From: Thermodesulfatator sp.
GTDB taxonomy: Bacteria; Desulfobacterota; Thermodesulfobacteria; Thermodesulfobacteriales; Thermodesulfobacteriaceae
Assembly (NCBI GenBank): GCA_026993045.1
Contig: JALWWR010000055.1
Location: 1 to 6,921, forward strand
Length of the DNA: 6,921 nucleotides
Reading direction: 5' to 3'
Position numbers and translations under genes: made by a program. Shown piece by piece: positions 1 to 5,065 of the stretch; the first letter of the stretch is position 1; every line of letters starts with the position of its first letter. Below the pieces are notes generated by a model, which saw only the letters and a list, made by a program, of their open reading frames with translations, ran no database searches and was not told the origin of the DNA.

Positions 1-817
1 AGTAGAACTGATGGAAGCGGCCTTTGAGGGCCGTCTGGCCGAGTGCCAGGTAAAGGTCCGCCCCGAGGCAGCGGTCTGTGTGGTGATGGCAAGCGCCGGG
101 TATCCCGGAAAATACGAAAAGGGCAAGGTTATTACTGGTATCGAAGCCGCGGAGAGGCTTCCCGGGGTCAAGGTCTTCCATGCCGGCACCGCCCGCCGCG
201 AGGATCAGTTAGTCACCGCCGGGGGGCGGGTCTTGGGGGTGACGGCCCTGGGGCCGGACATCCCTTCGGCTATCCGCAAGGCTTACGAGGCGGTAGAAAA
301 GATCTCCTTTGAAGGAGCGCATTATAGAAGAGACATCGGCCAGAAGGCTTTGCGACACTTGCGTTCTCCGGTGGTGGGGATCTTGGTGGGAAGCACCAGC
401 GATCTTCCTCAGGTGGAAAAGGCCGAAAAGGTGTTTCAGGAATTTGAAGTCCCCTACGAGGTAGAGGTAGCCTCGGCCCATCGCAGTCCCGAAAAGGTGC
501 GCCGTTATGTGGAAGAGGCCGAGGCCCGGGGGCTTAAGGTCATAATTGCTGGCGCGGGGCTGGCGGCCCATCTTCCGGGGGTGGTGGCGGCCCATACCAC
601 CCTTCCGGTAATCGGGGTCCCGGTGGCCGCGGGTCCCCTTAACGGTTTGGACGCCCTCCTTTCCATCGTGCAGATGCCCCGAGGGGTGCCGGTGGCTACG
701 GTGGGGATTGGAAATTTCACCAACGCCGCCCTTTTGGCCCTAGAGATCCTGGCCCTTTCCGATCCCCAAATAAAGGACAAGCTCCGGAAATACCGCGCCA
801 AACTGGCTCAGGGATGA
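1..817 (+). CDS. purD-purE: Fused phosphoribosylamine-glycine ligase (C-terminal part) and N5-CAIR mutase, 5'-partial
   Basis: The reading frame is open to the left edge (codons from base 2), so the ATG at 11 is internal. Numbering from that Met, residues 1 to about 114 match the C-terminal end of PurD (GAR synthetase): [17 protein letters not shown] near 27-43 and [10 protein letters not shown] at its end. After a linker of a few residues, about 119-268 form a complete PurE domain with GSTSD (127-131), SAHRSP (155-160, His157 the likely catalytic His), [10 protein letters not shown] (181-190) and [20 protein letters not shown] rather than SAHK favours class I PurE, which converts N5-CAIR to CAIR and normally needs PurK; no purK is visible here. 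The protein is cytosolic and acts in de novo purine synthesis, covering two non-consecutive steps. No stop or frameshift separates the domains, so this is a true fusion. The gene overlaps tsaC by 4 bases. Confidence 0.93.
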   Translation, partial: VELMEAAFEGRLAECQVKVRPEAAVCVVMASAGYPGKYEKGKVITGIEAAERLPGVKVFHAGTARREDQLVTAGGRVLGVTALGPDIPSAIRKAYEAVEKISFEGAHYRRDIGQKALRHLRSPVVGILVGSTSDLPQVEKAEKVFQEFEVPYEVEVASAHRSPEKVRRYVEEAEARGLKVIIAGAGLAAHLPGVVAAHTTLPVIGVPVAAGPLNGLDALLSIVQMPRGVPVATVGIGNFTNAALLALEILALSDPQIKDKLRKYRAKLAQG

Positions 818-1425
818 GGATACTCCGGGCTGAAGAGGAAGAGGCCCTAAGCGAGGCCTTACGGATCCTTTCGGAAGGTGGAATCGTAGGCTTTCCCACC
901 GAGACCTTTTACGGGCTGGCGGCGGATCCCTTTAACGCCTTAGCCATCCAGCGTCTTTACGCCTTGAAAAGGAGGCGTAGAGACAAACCGGTGCTCCTGC
1001 TTTTGAGTGACCTGGAAGAGGTGGTCCGCTGGGTGGAGGAGATCCCAGAGGTAGCCCAAAAGCTGATGGAACGTTTTTGGCCGGGCCCTCTAACTCTGGT
1101 CTTTAAGGCCCGGCCGGAAATTCCTTCTTGGATTACGGCTGAGACCGGGACCGTGGCCTTACGGGTCTCCTCTCACCCTTTGGCCCGGGAGCTCCCCCGG
1201 CTTTTCGGGAACCCTATCACCGGCACCAGCGCCAACCTTTCGGAAGAGCCCCCGGCCCGCACCGCGGAAGAAGTGGCCCATTATTTCCCAGAAATAGATT
1301 TGATCCTAGACGGCGGTCCCACCCCGGGAGGTCTTCCCTCCACCTTGGTCTCGGTGGTAGGGGACAAAATCCAGGTCTTGAGACCCGGAGTAATTCCAGA
1401 AGAAGAACTTGAGGCCTTGGAATAA
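814..1425 (+). CDS. tsaC: Threonylcarbamoyl-AMP synthase (TsaC/YrdC/Sua5 family)
   Basis: This 203-residue protein makes threonylcarbamoyl-AMP from threonine, bicarbonate and ATP, the first step of t6A37 modification of ANN-decoding tRNAs. It carries the YrdC-fold signatures: PTETFYGL (28-35), a K-x-R basic site in a run KRRRRDKP (52-59), WPGPLT (89-94), TSANLS with the S-x-N pair (138-143), PSTLV (175-179) and LRPG (189-192). The length fits the short TsaC form; the C-terminal Sua5 domain of the ~340-residue form is absent. The ATG shares bases with the TGA of purD-purE (ATGA), and no strong Shine-Dalgarno precedes it, so translation is probably coupled to the upstream gene. The partner genes tsaB, tsaD and tsaE are not in the window. 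Confidence 0.92.
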   Translation: MRILRAEEEEALSEALRILSEGGIVGFPTETFYGLAADPFNALAIQRLYALKRRRRDKPVLLLLSDLEEVVRWVEEIPEVAQKLMERFWPGPLTLVFKARPEIPSWITAETGTVALRVSSHPLARELPRLFGNPITGTSANLSEEPPARTAEEVAHYFPEIDLILDGGPTPGGLPSTLVSVVGDKIQVLRPGVIPEEELEALE

Positions 1426-1435
1426 TCCGTTTTTT

Positions 1436-1464
1436 TTGGCAAAGGCTCCTTTAAGGTTTAAAAT
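1436..1464 (+). promoter_or_regulatory. Candidate sigma70-type promoter before cooC
   Basis: TTGGCA (1436-1441) and TAAAAT (1459-1464) are separated by exactly 17 bases, each one mismatch from consensus. This lies in the only real gap (48 bases) of the left block. A start site about 7 bases after the -10 would fall near 1471, only a few bases before the cooC ATG at 1474. The transcript would then be leaderless or nearly so and would lack the GGAG at 1465-1468. Either the promoter is fortuitous, or cooC is read both from it and from upstream transcripts. Confidence 0.35.
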
Positions 1465-1468
1465 GGAG
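1465..1468 (+). promoter_or_regulatory. Ribosome binding site of cooC
   Basis: GGAG sits 5 bases before the ATG at 1474. It supports that start, which is also fixed by the nucleotide-binding loop beginning at residue 7. It is the clearest Shine-Dalgarno on the + strand of this window; the other + strand starts have weak or no matches. Confidence 0.6.
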
Positions 1469-1473
1469 CTAAT

Positions 1474-2226
1474 ATGAAAGTGGCCTTTTGTGGAAAAGGC
1501 GGGGTAGGCAAAAGCACGGTGGCGGCCCTTCTTTGCGGGGCCCTCTGGCGTAAAGGGTACAAGGTTTTGGCTATTGACGCTGATCCCAGCCCTCATTTGG
1601 GACGTCTTTTGGGTTTCGCGGATGAGGCCCGCTTGAAACCCCTGGCGGAGATGCGCGATCTTTTGGCCCAGAGGGCTGAAAAGGCCGGCCCTTATTACAC
1701 CCTGAACCCTCGAATCGAGGATCTGCCCGAGAAGTTCACCCTTACTAAGGACGGTCTCAAACTTATGGTCTTAGGGGCTATTAGAGAGGCCGGAGGGGGC
1801 TGTGCTTGTCCAGAGCAGACTGTTTTGCGGCGCCTGCTCTCTTACCTCCTTCTCCAGTCTCAGGAAGCGGTGGTAGTGGATATGGAGGCCGGGGTGGAGC
1901 ATTTCGGCCGGGGCACTGTGGTGCCCATGGACGCCATCTTGGTGGTAACTCAACCCTATCGCGGAAGTTTGGAGACCGCTAAGCAGATCTTGAAACTGGC
2001 CCGAGAGCTAAATATGGAAAGGGTCTTGGTGATAGGGAACGCCTTAAGGAGTCCGGAAGACGCCGATTTTGTGGCCCAGACCTTGGGGGTAAAACCGGTG
2101 GTCTCTTTTCCAGAAGACCCGGAGATTTTAAAGGCCGAAAGAGAAGGCCGCTCGCTTTTGGAGATTTCAAGCCCTTCCCAAGAGATAGCCGGCCGGCTGG
2201 TGGAAGTCCTAGAGAAACTCGCCTGA
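1474..2226 (+). CDS. cooC: CooC-type nickel-insertion ATPase (SIMIBI/MinD family)
   Basis: This 250-residue cytosolic P-loop ATPase has a deviant Walker A, GKGGVGKST (7-15, signature Lys8), DADPSP as a switch I-like motif (35-40) and DMEAGVEH as the Walker B/switch II region (136-143). The deciding mark is C-A-C at 110-112 in GGGCACPE: CooC proteins carry a CXC motif that binds nickel at the dimer interface. In known systems CooC, or the related AcsF, uses ATP to mature the Ni-Fe-S cluster of CO dehydrogenase or the A cluster of acetyl-CoA synthase. The length equals the usual ~250 residues. No CODH or ACS gene is present, so the client is inferred from the family. folE2 follows after 3 bases, so the two are almost surely co-transcribed. 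The alternative, another MinD/ParA-like ATPase, is less likely because of the CXC. Confidence 0.82.
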   Translation: MKVAFCGKGGVGKSTVAALLCGALWRKGYKVLAIDADPSPHLGRLLGFADEARLKPLAEMRDLLAQRAEKAGPYYTLNPRIEDLPEKFTLTKDGLKLMVLGAIREAGGGCACPEQTVLRRLLSYLLLQSQEAVVVDMEAGVEHFGRGTVVPMDAILVVTQPYRGSLETAKQILKLARELNMERVLVIGNALRSPEDADFVAQTLGVKPVVSFPEDPEILKAEREGRSLLEISSPSQEIAGRLVEVLEKLA

Positions 2227-2229
2227 GAA

Positions 2230-3084
2230 ATGTCTGACCAAGTCTCCCAAGACTTTCAAGACCTGAAAGATATTCAAGGCTCTTTAGATTCCCGGGAGAT
2301 CCCCATTGATAAAGTGGGGATAAAGGGGATTCGGTATCCGGTCTCGGTGCTAGACAAGCGTCGCGGGCTCCAGCACACGGTTGCCGAAATCAACATGTAC
2401 GTGAACCTCCCTCAGGAATTCAAAGGCACTCACATGAGCCGTTTTATAGAAATCCTTAACGAGTTTCGGGAAGAGATCCACATTAAGAGCATTCCTTTCA
2501 TCCTGGACCGGATGCGGGAGAAACTCTCGGCCCAAGAGGCCCATTTGGAGATCTCCTTTCCCTATTTTTTGAAAAAAGAGGCCCCGGTGACCCGCTCTCC
2601 TTCGCTTATGGAGTATCAATGTCTCATTGCCGGAGCCAAAAGCTCCCGGGGGCTGGATATTATCCTGGGAGTCCAGGTACCCATTATGACGGTTTGTCCC
2701 TGCTCCCAGGCCATAAGCGAAATCGGGGCCCATAACCAAAGGGGCCTGGTCTCTTTAAAGGTGCGGTTTAAAGGCTTTGTATGGCTGGAAGACCTGATAG
2801 AGATCGTGGAAAGCGCGGCCTCAAGCCCGGTCTACCCCCTTTTAAAGAGACCGGACGAGAAGTTCGTGACTGAGATAGCCCATCAAAGGCCCCGGTTTGT
2901 AGAAGACGTGGTGCGAGAGGTAACCCAAAAACTTTTAGAACACCCCGATATTGTTTGGTTTAAGGTGGCGGCTGAAAACTGGGAATCTATCCATGCCCAC
3001 AACGCCTATGCTTGTATCGAAAGATGGAAGAAGGATTACTCCTCTTCCATCTCGATCTCAGCAAAGGAATGCCCGCAATCGTAA
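2230..3084 (+). CDS. folE2: GTP cyclohydrolase FolE2 (type IB)
   Basis: This 284-residue enzyme converts GTP to 7,8-dihydroneopterin triphosphate and formate, the entry to tetrahydrofolate and, in many bacteria, to queuosine. Family motifs are KGTHMSRF (65-72), TVCPCSQAIS (154-163), GAHNQRG (166-172), SSPVYPLLKRPDEKFVTE (198-215) and ENWESIHAHNAY (249-260). Aligned from memory to the Neisseria enzyme with a constant offset of 9, Cys156, His168, Glu225, Glu252 and His255 fall on the known catalytic and metal-site residues. FolE2 enzymes accept several metals and often replace or back up zinc-dependent FolE. The start lies 3 bases after cooC with no strong Shine-Dalgarno, which suggests translational coupling. 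About 15 residues after the usual conserved end (ACIERWKKD) form a Ser/Ile-rich tail; its last 49 bases overlap the convergent zinc-ribbon gene. Confidence 0.94.
   Translation: MSDQVSQDFQDLKDIQGSLDSREIPIDKVGIKGIRYPVSVLDKRRGLQHTVAEINMYVNLPQEFKGTHMSRFIEILNEFREEIHIKSIPFILDRMREKLSAQEAHLEISFPYFLKKEAPVTRSPSLMEYQCLIAGAKSSRGLDIILGVQVPIMTVCPCSQAISEIGAHNQRGLVSLKVRFKGFVWLEDLIEIVESAASSPVYPLLKRPDEKFVTEIAHQRPRFVEDVVREVTQKLLEHPDIVWFKVAAENWESIHAHNAYACIERWKKDYSSSISISAKECPQS
3022..3052. repeat. 10-bp perfect inverted repeat at the convergent folE2/zinc-ribbon ends
   Basis: AGATGGAAGA (3022-3031) and TCTTCCATCT (3043-3052) form a perfect 10-bp stem with an 11-base loop that could add two G-C pairs. The repeat lies inside the last codons of folE2 and spans the stop codon of the minus-strand gene (3036-3038). 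On the minus strand it is followed by TTTCGAT, a poor T run; on the plus strand by no T run. It may act as a weak bidirectional terminator or as a 3'-end stabilising hairpin for both converging messages. Confidence 0.5.
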
Positions 3085-3236
3085 CACTTGGCGTCTAAGA
3101 CGCCCTCCATCAGGGCCACGTAAATCTCCTTGCAACCGCATTCCGGACAAGCTTCCTCTTGGACTTCTTCTTCCACCAAGGCCTTGATATCTTCTTTAAG
3201 CTCTTCGGGTATGTCCGGGTCAAATATTATCTTCAC
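3036..3236 (-). CDS. Small acidic zinc-ribbon protein of unknown function
   Basis: This 66-residue protein has an acidic helical N-terminal half (residues 1-28, rich in Glu and Asp) followed by a zinc-ribbon pattern: CPEC (30-33) and CYDC (51-54), with extra potential ligands Cys35 and His56. It ends in EMEEE. Two CXXC knuckles 17 residues apart fit one structural zinc or similar metal site. The start is GTG (bases 3236-3234 on the minus strand), supported by a full AGGAGG eight bases upstream. It lies downstream of tlyA on the same strand, 79 bases after its stop, with its own possible promoter. Its 3' end overlaps folE2 by 49 bases. I do not recognise a named family. A protein-protein or nucleic-acid adaptor is possible but unsupported. 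Confidence 0.82.
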   Translation of the reverse strand: MKIIFDPDIPEELKEDIKALVEEEVQEEACPECGCKEIYVALMEGVLDAKCYDCGHSFAEIEMEEE

Positions 3237-3244
3237 CGCTTGAA

Positions 3245-3250
3245 CCTCCT
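3245..3250 (-). promoter_or_regulatory. Strong Shine-Dalgarno of the zinc-ribbon gene
   Basis: The minus strand reads AGGAGG here, 8 bases before the GTG at 3236-3234. This is the best ribosome binding site in the window. It fixes the GTG start and argues that the small gene is really translated. Confidence 0.75.
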
Positions 3251-3266
3251 CTCCGTATCTTTTGGC

Positions 3267-3295
3267 AAAATAACAACTGCTTTTGAGCTTGTAAA
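3267..3295 (-). promoter_or_regulatory. Candidate promoter for the zinc-ribbon gene
   Basis: On the minus strand TTTACA (3295-3290) and TATTTT (3272-3267) are separated by 17 bases. The -35 has one mismatch and the -10 has two. A start near 3260 would give a leader of about 24 bases containing the AGGAGG. The region is AT-rich compared with the genes around it, which fits a promoter. Confidence 0.35.
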
Positions 3296-3315
3296 GGCAG
3301 AAATGGCATAAAATT

Positions 3316-4050
3316 TCAAGTTTTAAAAAGAATAAAAAACTCCCTATTGCCAGAGGGCCCTAAAATAGGGCTTTCAGCCACCCCTAGGGCTTTTAGGCCC
3401 AGCTCTTTTTCCCCAAAGGCCCAGATTTCCTCTATAACGCGCCTTTGCTTTTGGTGCTCCCGCACCACCCCGCCTCGGCCTACTTCCCGCGGTCCCACCT
3501 CAAACTGGGGTTTGATAAGGGCCAGGATGAAGCCTCCGGGCTTTAAAATCTTTAAGGCCGCGGGGAGGATCTTTCGAAGGGAAATAAAAGAGACATCCAC
3601 CGTTACCAAATCCACCTTTTCTGGCAGGTCTTGGGCCTTTAAGTATCGGGCGTTTACCCCCTCCATTACTACCACCCGGGGATCTTGCCGAAGCTTTTCG
3701 TGAAGCTGTCCTCGGCCCACGTCGATGGCGTAGACCTTCCGGGCTCCATGTTTAAGGAGACAGTCGGTAAAGCCCCCAGTAGAGGCCCCGATATCGGCGC
3801 AAACCCAGCCTTTTACCGCAAGTCCGAAGACCTTAAGGGCGCCTTCAAGCTTAAGCCCTCCGCGAGAGACGTAAGGAAGCCCTCGGCCTCGGATCTCGAT
3901 CTGGGCCTCAGGGGAGATCTTAGTTCCGGCCTTATCTACCCTTCGACCTTCCACAAAGACCTGGCCTGCTAAGATAAGGGCCTGGGCCTTCTCCCGACTT
4001 TCCGCCAACCCCCGGGCCACCAGCACTTTGTCTAACCGCTCTTTTTTCAT
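3316..4050 (-). CDS. tlyA: TlyA-family 2'-O-methyltransferase (S4 domain plus FtsJ-like domain)
   Basis: This 244-residue protein matches the TlyA/YqxC family: an N-terminal S4 RNA-binding domain (about 4-50, MKKERLDKVLVARGLAESRE onward), then SRGGLKL (62-68) and a Rossmann methyltransferase with the SAM motif DIGASTGGFTD (86-96), DVGRGQL (110-116), DVSFISL (152-158) and KPQFEVG (180-186). Asp152 and Lys180 fit the catalytic tetrad of FtsJ-like 2'-O-methyltransferases. Characterised TlyA proteins methylate 16S C1409 and/or 23S C1920, affecting capreomycin sensitivity; 'haemolysin' is an old label. The length is close to the short TlyA type. The ATG at 4050 has no good Shine-Dalgarno. In many bacteria tlyA neighbours isoprenoid and NAD-kinase genes; here it stands divergent to a pentapeptide-repeat gene instead. 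Confidence 0.9.
   Translation of the reverse strand: MKKERLDKVLVARGLAESREKAQALILAGQVFVEGRRVDKAGTKISPEAQIEIRGRGLPYVSRGGLKLEGALKVFGLAVKGWVCADIGASTGGFTDCLLKHGARKVYAIDVGRGQLHEKLRQDPRVVVMEGVNARYLKAQDLPEKVDLVTVDVSFISLRKILPAALKILKPGGFILALIKPQFEVGPREVGRGGVVREHQKQRRVIEEIWAFGEKELGLKALGVAESPILGPSGNREFFILFKT
3325..3371 (-). terminator. Terminator-like competing hairpins within the tlyA 3' end
   Basis: Read on the minus strand, CCCTATT (3370-3364) can pair with AATAGGG (3348-3342) across a 15-base loop, followed two bases later by TTTTTTATTCTTTTT (3339-3325). A second hairpin, GCCCTA-TTT-TAGGGC (3371-3357), uses the same left arm and so competes with the first. A third small stem, CCCT/AGGG (3357-3354 with 3345-3342), can form beside it. 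The T run lies upstream of the tlyA stop (3318-3316), so termination here would leave a message without a stop codon. The shape is good; use as a true terminator is uncertain. Confidence 0.4.
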
Positions 4051-4107
4051 AGGATCTTAAAGGTCTTCCGGTTGCCTTTCTATTTTAAACCCGCTATTTT
4101 GAAAGAC
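4051..4107. promoter_or_regulatory. Divergent intergenic region between tlyA and the pentapeptide gene
   Basis: This AT-rich spacer of 57 bases must hold any promoters for both directions. On the plus strand TTGCCT (4072-4077) and TATTTT (4095-4100) are 17 bases apart, which would start transcription at or next to the ATG at 4108. On the minus strand TAAAAT (4087-4082) is a -10-like box without a convincing -35. CTATTTT occurs twice, at 4080-4086 and 4094-4100, 14 bases apart. No strong Shine-Dalgarno is seen for either gene. Confidence 0.35.
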
Positions 4108-4419
4108 ATGGCCCGGGTTAGCAAAGAAGAACTCTTGGCCTTAGATGGCCAGGGGGCGGACTTCGCCGAGGCCCAGCTTGAGGAAGCCAACCTTCGGGGC
4201 AGTTCTTTACCCCTAACCATCTTTTTTAGGGCCAATCTGCGCCAAGCCAACCTCATCCAGGCCGATCTTACCGGGGCCGATCTTAGGGAGGCCTGGTTGG
4301 AAGGGGCCGATCTTATCGAGGCCTATCTTAAAGGGGCGGATTTTACCGGGGCCAATCTGGAAGGAGTGCGGGCCCGGGGAGCCTTTTTCCAAAATACTAA
4401 AGGCTGGCCTGGTTCTTAG
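4108..4419 (+). CDS. Small pentapeptide-repeat protein
   Basis: This 103-residue protein starts MARVSKEELLAL and then runs in strict five-residue register from residue 19 to 94: 16 pentapeptides of A(D/N)LXX type, with Leu or Phe at the centre of all but one (Ala89). Examples are EANLR, QADLT, GADLR, GADLI and GANLE. This pattern builds a right-handed quadrilateral beta-helix; 16 repeats make four coils. A less regular stretch (GSSLPLTIFF) keeps the register. No signal peptide or membrane segment is seen, so it should be cytosolic. A TTG at 4072 would extend it by 12 residues, but that stretch looks non-coding and promoter-like, so I chose the ATG. It is far shorter than the gyrase-protecting MfpA/Qnr proteins (about 180-220 residues). 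Its function is unknown. Confidence 0.78.
   Translation: MARVSKEELLALDGQGADFAEAQLEEANLRGSSLPLTIFFRANLRQANLIQADLTGADLREAWLEGADLIEAYLKGADFTGANLEGVRARGAFFQNTKGWPGS
4273..4362 (+). repeat. Three imperfect 30-bp tandem repeats inside the pentapeptide gene
   Basis: Units start at 4273, 4303 and 4333. The first two share GGGGCCGATCTTA and, four bases on, GAGGCCT, about 23 of 30 positions in all; the third is more diverged. Each unit encodes two pentapeptides, so the protein appears to have grown or been maintained by duplication of ten-residue blocks. Confidence 0.6.
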
Positions 4420-4448
4420 ACCTTCATGTCCGGCTCGATTAAGAGACC

Positions 4449-5054
4449 ATGAAAATCGGCCTCTTAGGCGGAACCTTTGATCCCATCCATTTCGGGCACT
4501 TGCGTCTGGCCGAAGAGGTGAGAGAGGCCTTGGGGCTAGAGCAGGTCTGGTTCATCCCTGCCGGCACCCCGCCTCACAAAAGGGCCGAACCCCACTCCCC
4601 TTTCCGGGATCGGCTGGAGTTGGTGCGTCTGGCCGTGGCGGACCATCCTGCCTTTGAAGTCCTAGACATCGAGGGCCAAAGGCCCGGGCCTTCTTATACC
4701 GTGGAGACCTTGCGCCAGTTGCACCAGCGTTTCCCAGGCCGAGAGTTTTATTTCTTGCTAGGGCTAGATAGCTTCCTCGAGCTGGATACCTGGTATCAGT
4801 ACCGGCGGCTGCCGGAACTGGCGGTCCTGGTGGTGGCCAATCGGGGGCTTCAAGGCCTGAAAGAGGCTTATCCCCGGCTGGCGGAGATCTTCCCGGAGCC
4901 CTCTCTCCGGGCCCGGGTCCTTTTCCAAGAAATTACCCCTCTAGAGATCTCCTCTACCTCCATTCGGCGTCTCTGCCGGGAGGGCCGTTCCATCCGCTAC
5001 TTGGTACCGGAAGCGGTACGGCGCTACGTTGAGGAACACCGGCTTTACCTTTAA
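4449..5054 (+). CDS. nadD: Nicotinate-nucleotide adenylyltransferase
   Basis: This 201-residue cytosolic enzyme transfers AMP from ATP to nicotinate mononucleotide, giving deamido-NAD in NAD synthesis. It has the nucleotidyltransferase signature GGTFDPIHFGH (7-17, HxGH at 14-17), GTPPHK (39-44), SYTVETL (82-88), GLDSFLELDTW (105-115, where most relatives read GAD) and ISSTSIR (167-173, the C-terminal phosphate-binding motif). The length is typical. The start at ATG 4449 is fixed by the motif at residue 7; only a weak AAGAGA lies just before it. It follows the pentapeptide gene by 29 bases and precedes mutS by 11, so the three probably share a transcript. The common partners rsfS and proA are not next to it here. 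Confidence 0.94.
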   Translation: MKIGLLGGTFDPIHFGHLRLAEEVREALGLEQVWFIPAGTPPHKRAEPHSPFRDRLELVRLAVADHPAFEVLDIEGQRPGPSYTVETLRQLHQRFPGREFYFLLGLDSFLELDTWYQYRRLPELAVLVVANRGLQGLKEAYPRLAEIFPEPSLRARVLFQEITPLEISSTSIRRLCREGRSIRYLVPEAVRRYVEEHRLYL

Positions 5055-5065
5055 AGTTAGATAGC

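Noticed and set aside
1430..1437. Run of eight T after the tsaC stop, as an intrinsic terminator
   Set aside because: The bases before it (TTCCA...TGGAA with a 19-base loop) give only a weak stem, and the run overlaps the -35-like box of the cooC promoter.
1441..1452. AAAGG-CT-CCTTT inverted repeat as an operator
   Set aside because: The arms are only 5 bases with a 2-base centre in AT/GC-mixed sequence, so chance is likely; it is mentioned only with the promoter.
2350..2739. 129-residue open frame antisense to folE2
   Set aside because: It lies wholly inside a well-conserved gene, resembles no known family and has a composition typical of an antisense shadow.
3347..3972. Plus-strand open frames opposite tlyA
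   Set aside because: They lie opposite the conserved S4 and methyltransferase motifs on the minus strand and have no recognisable domains.
4072..4107. TTG start giving a 115-residue pentapeptide protein
   Set aside because: The 12 extra residues come from AT-rich, promoter-like sequence unlike the coding style of the window. The ATG at 4108 gives a normal N-terminus, MARVSKEELL.
4273..4362. CRISPR-like or mobile repeat array
   Set aside because: The 30-bp units are directly joined without spacers, are in frame and are explained by the pentapeptide pattern.
4108..4419. Qnr/MfpA quinolone-protection gene
   Set aside because: The repeat family is the same, but the protein is about half the length and has no other supporting feature.
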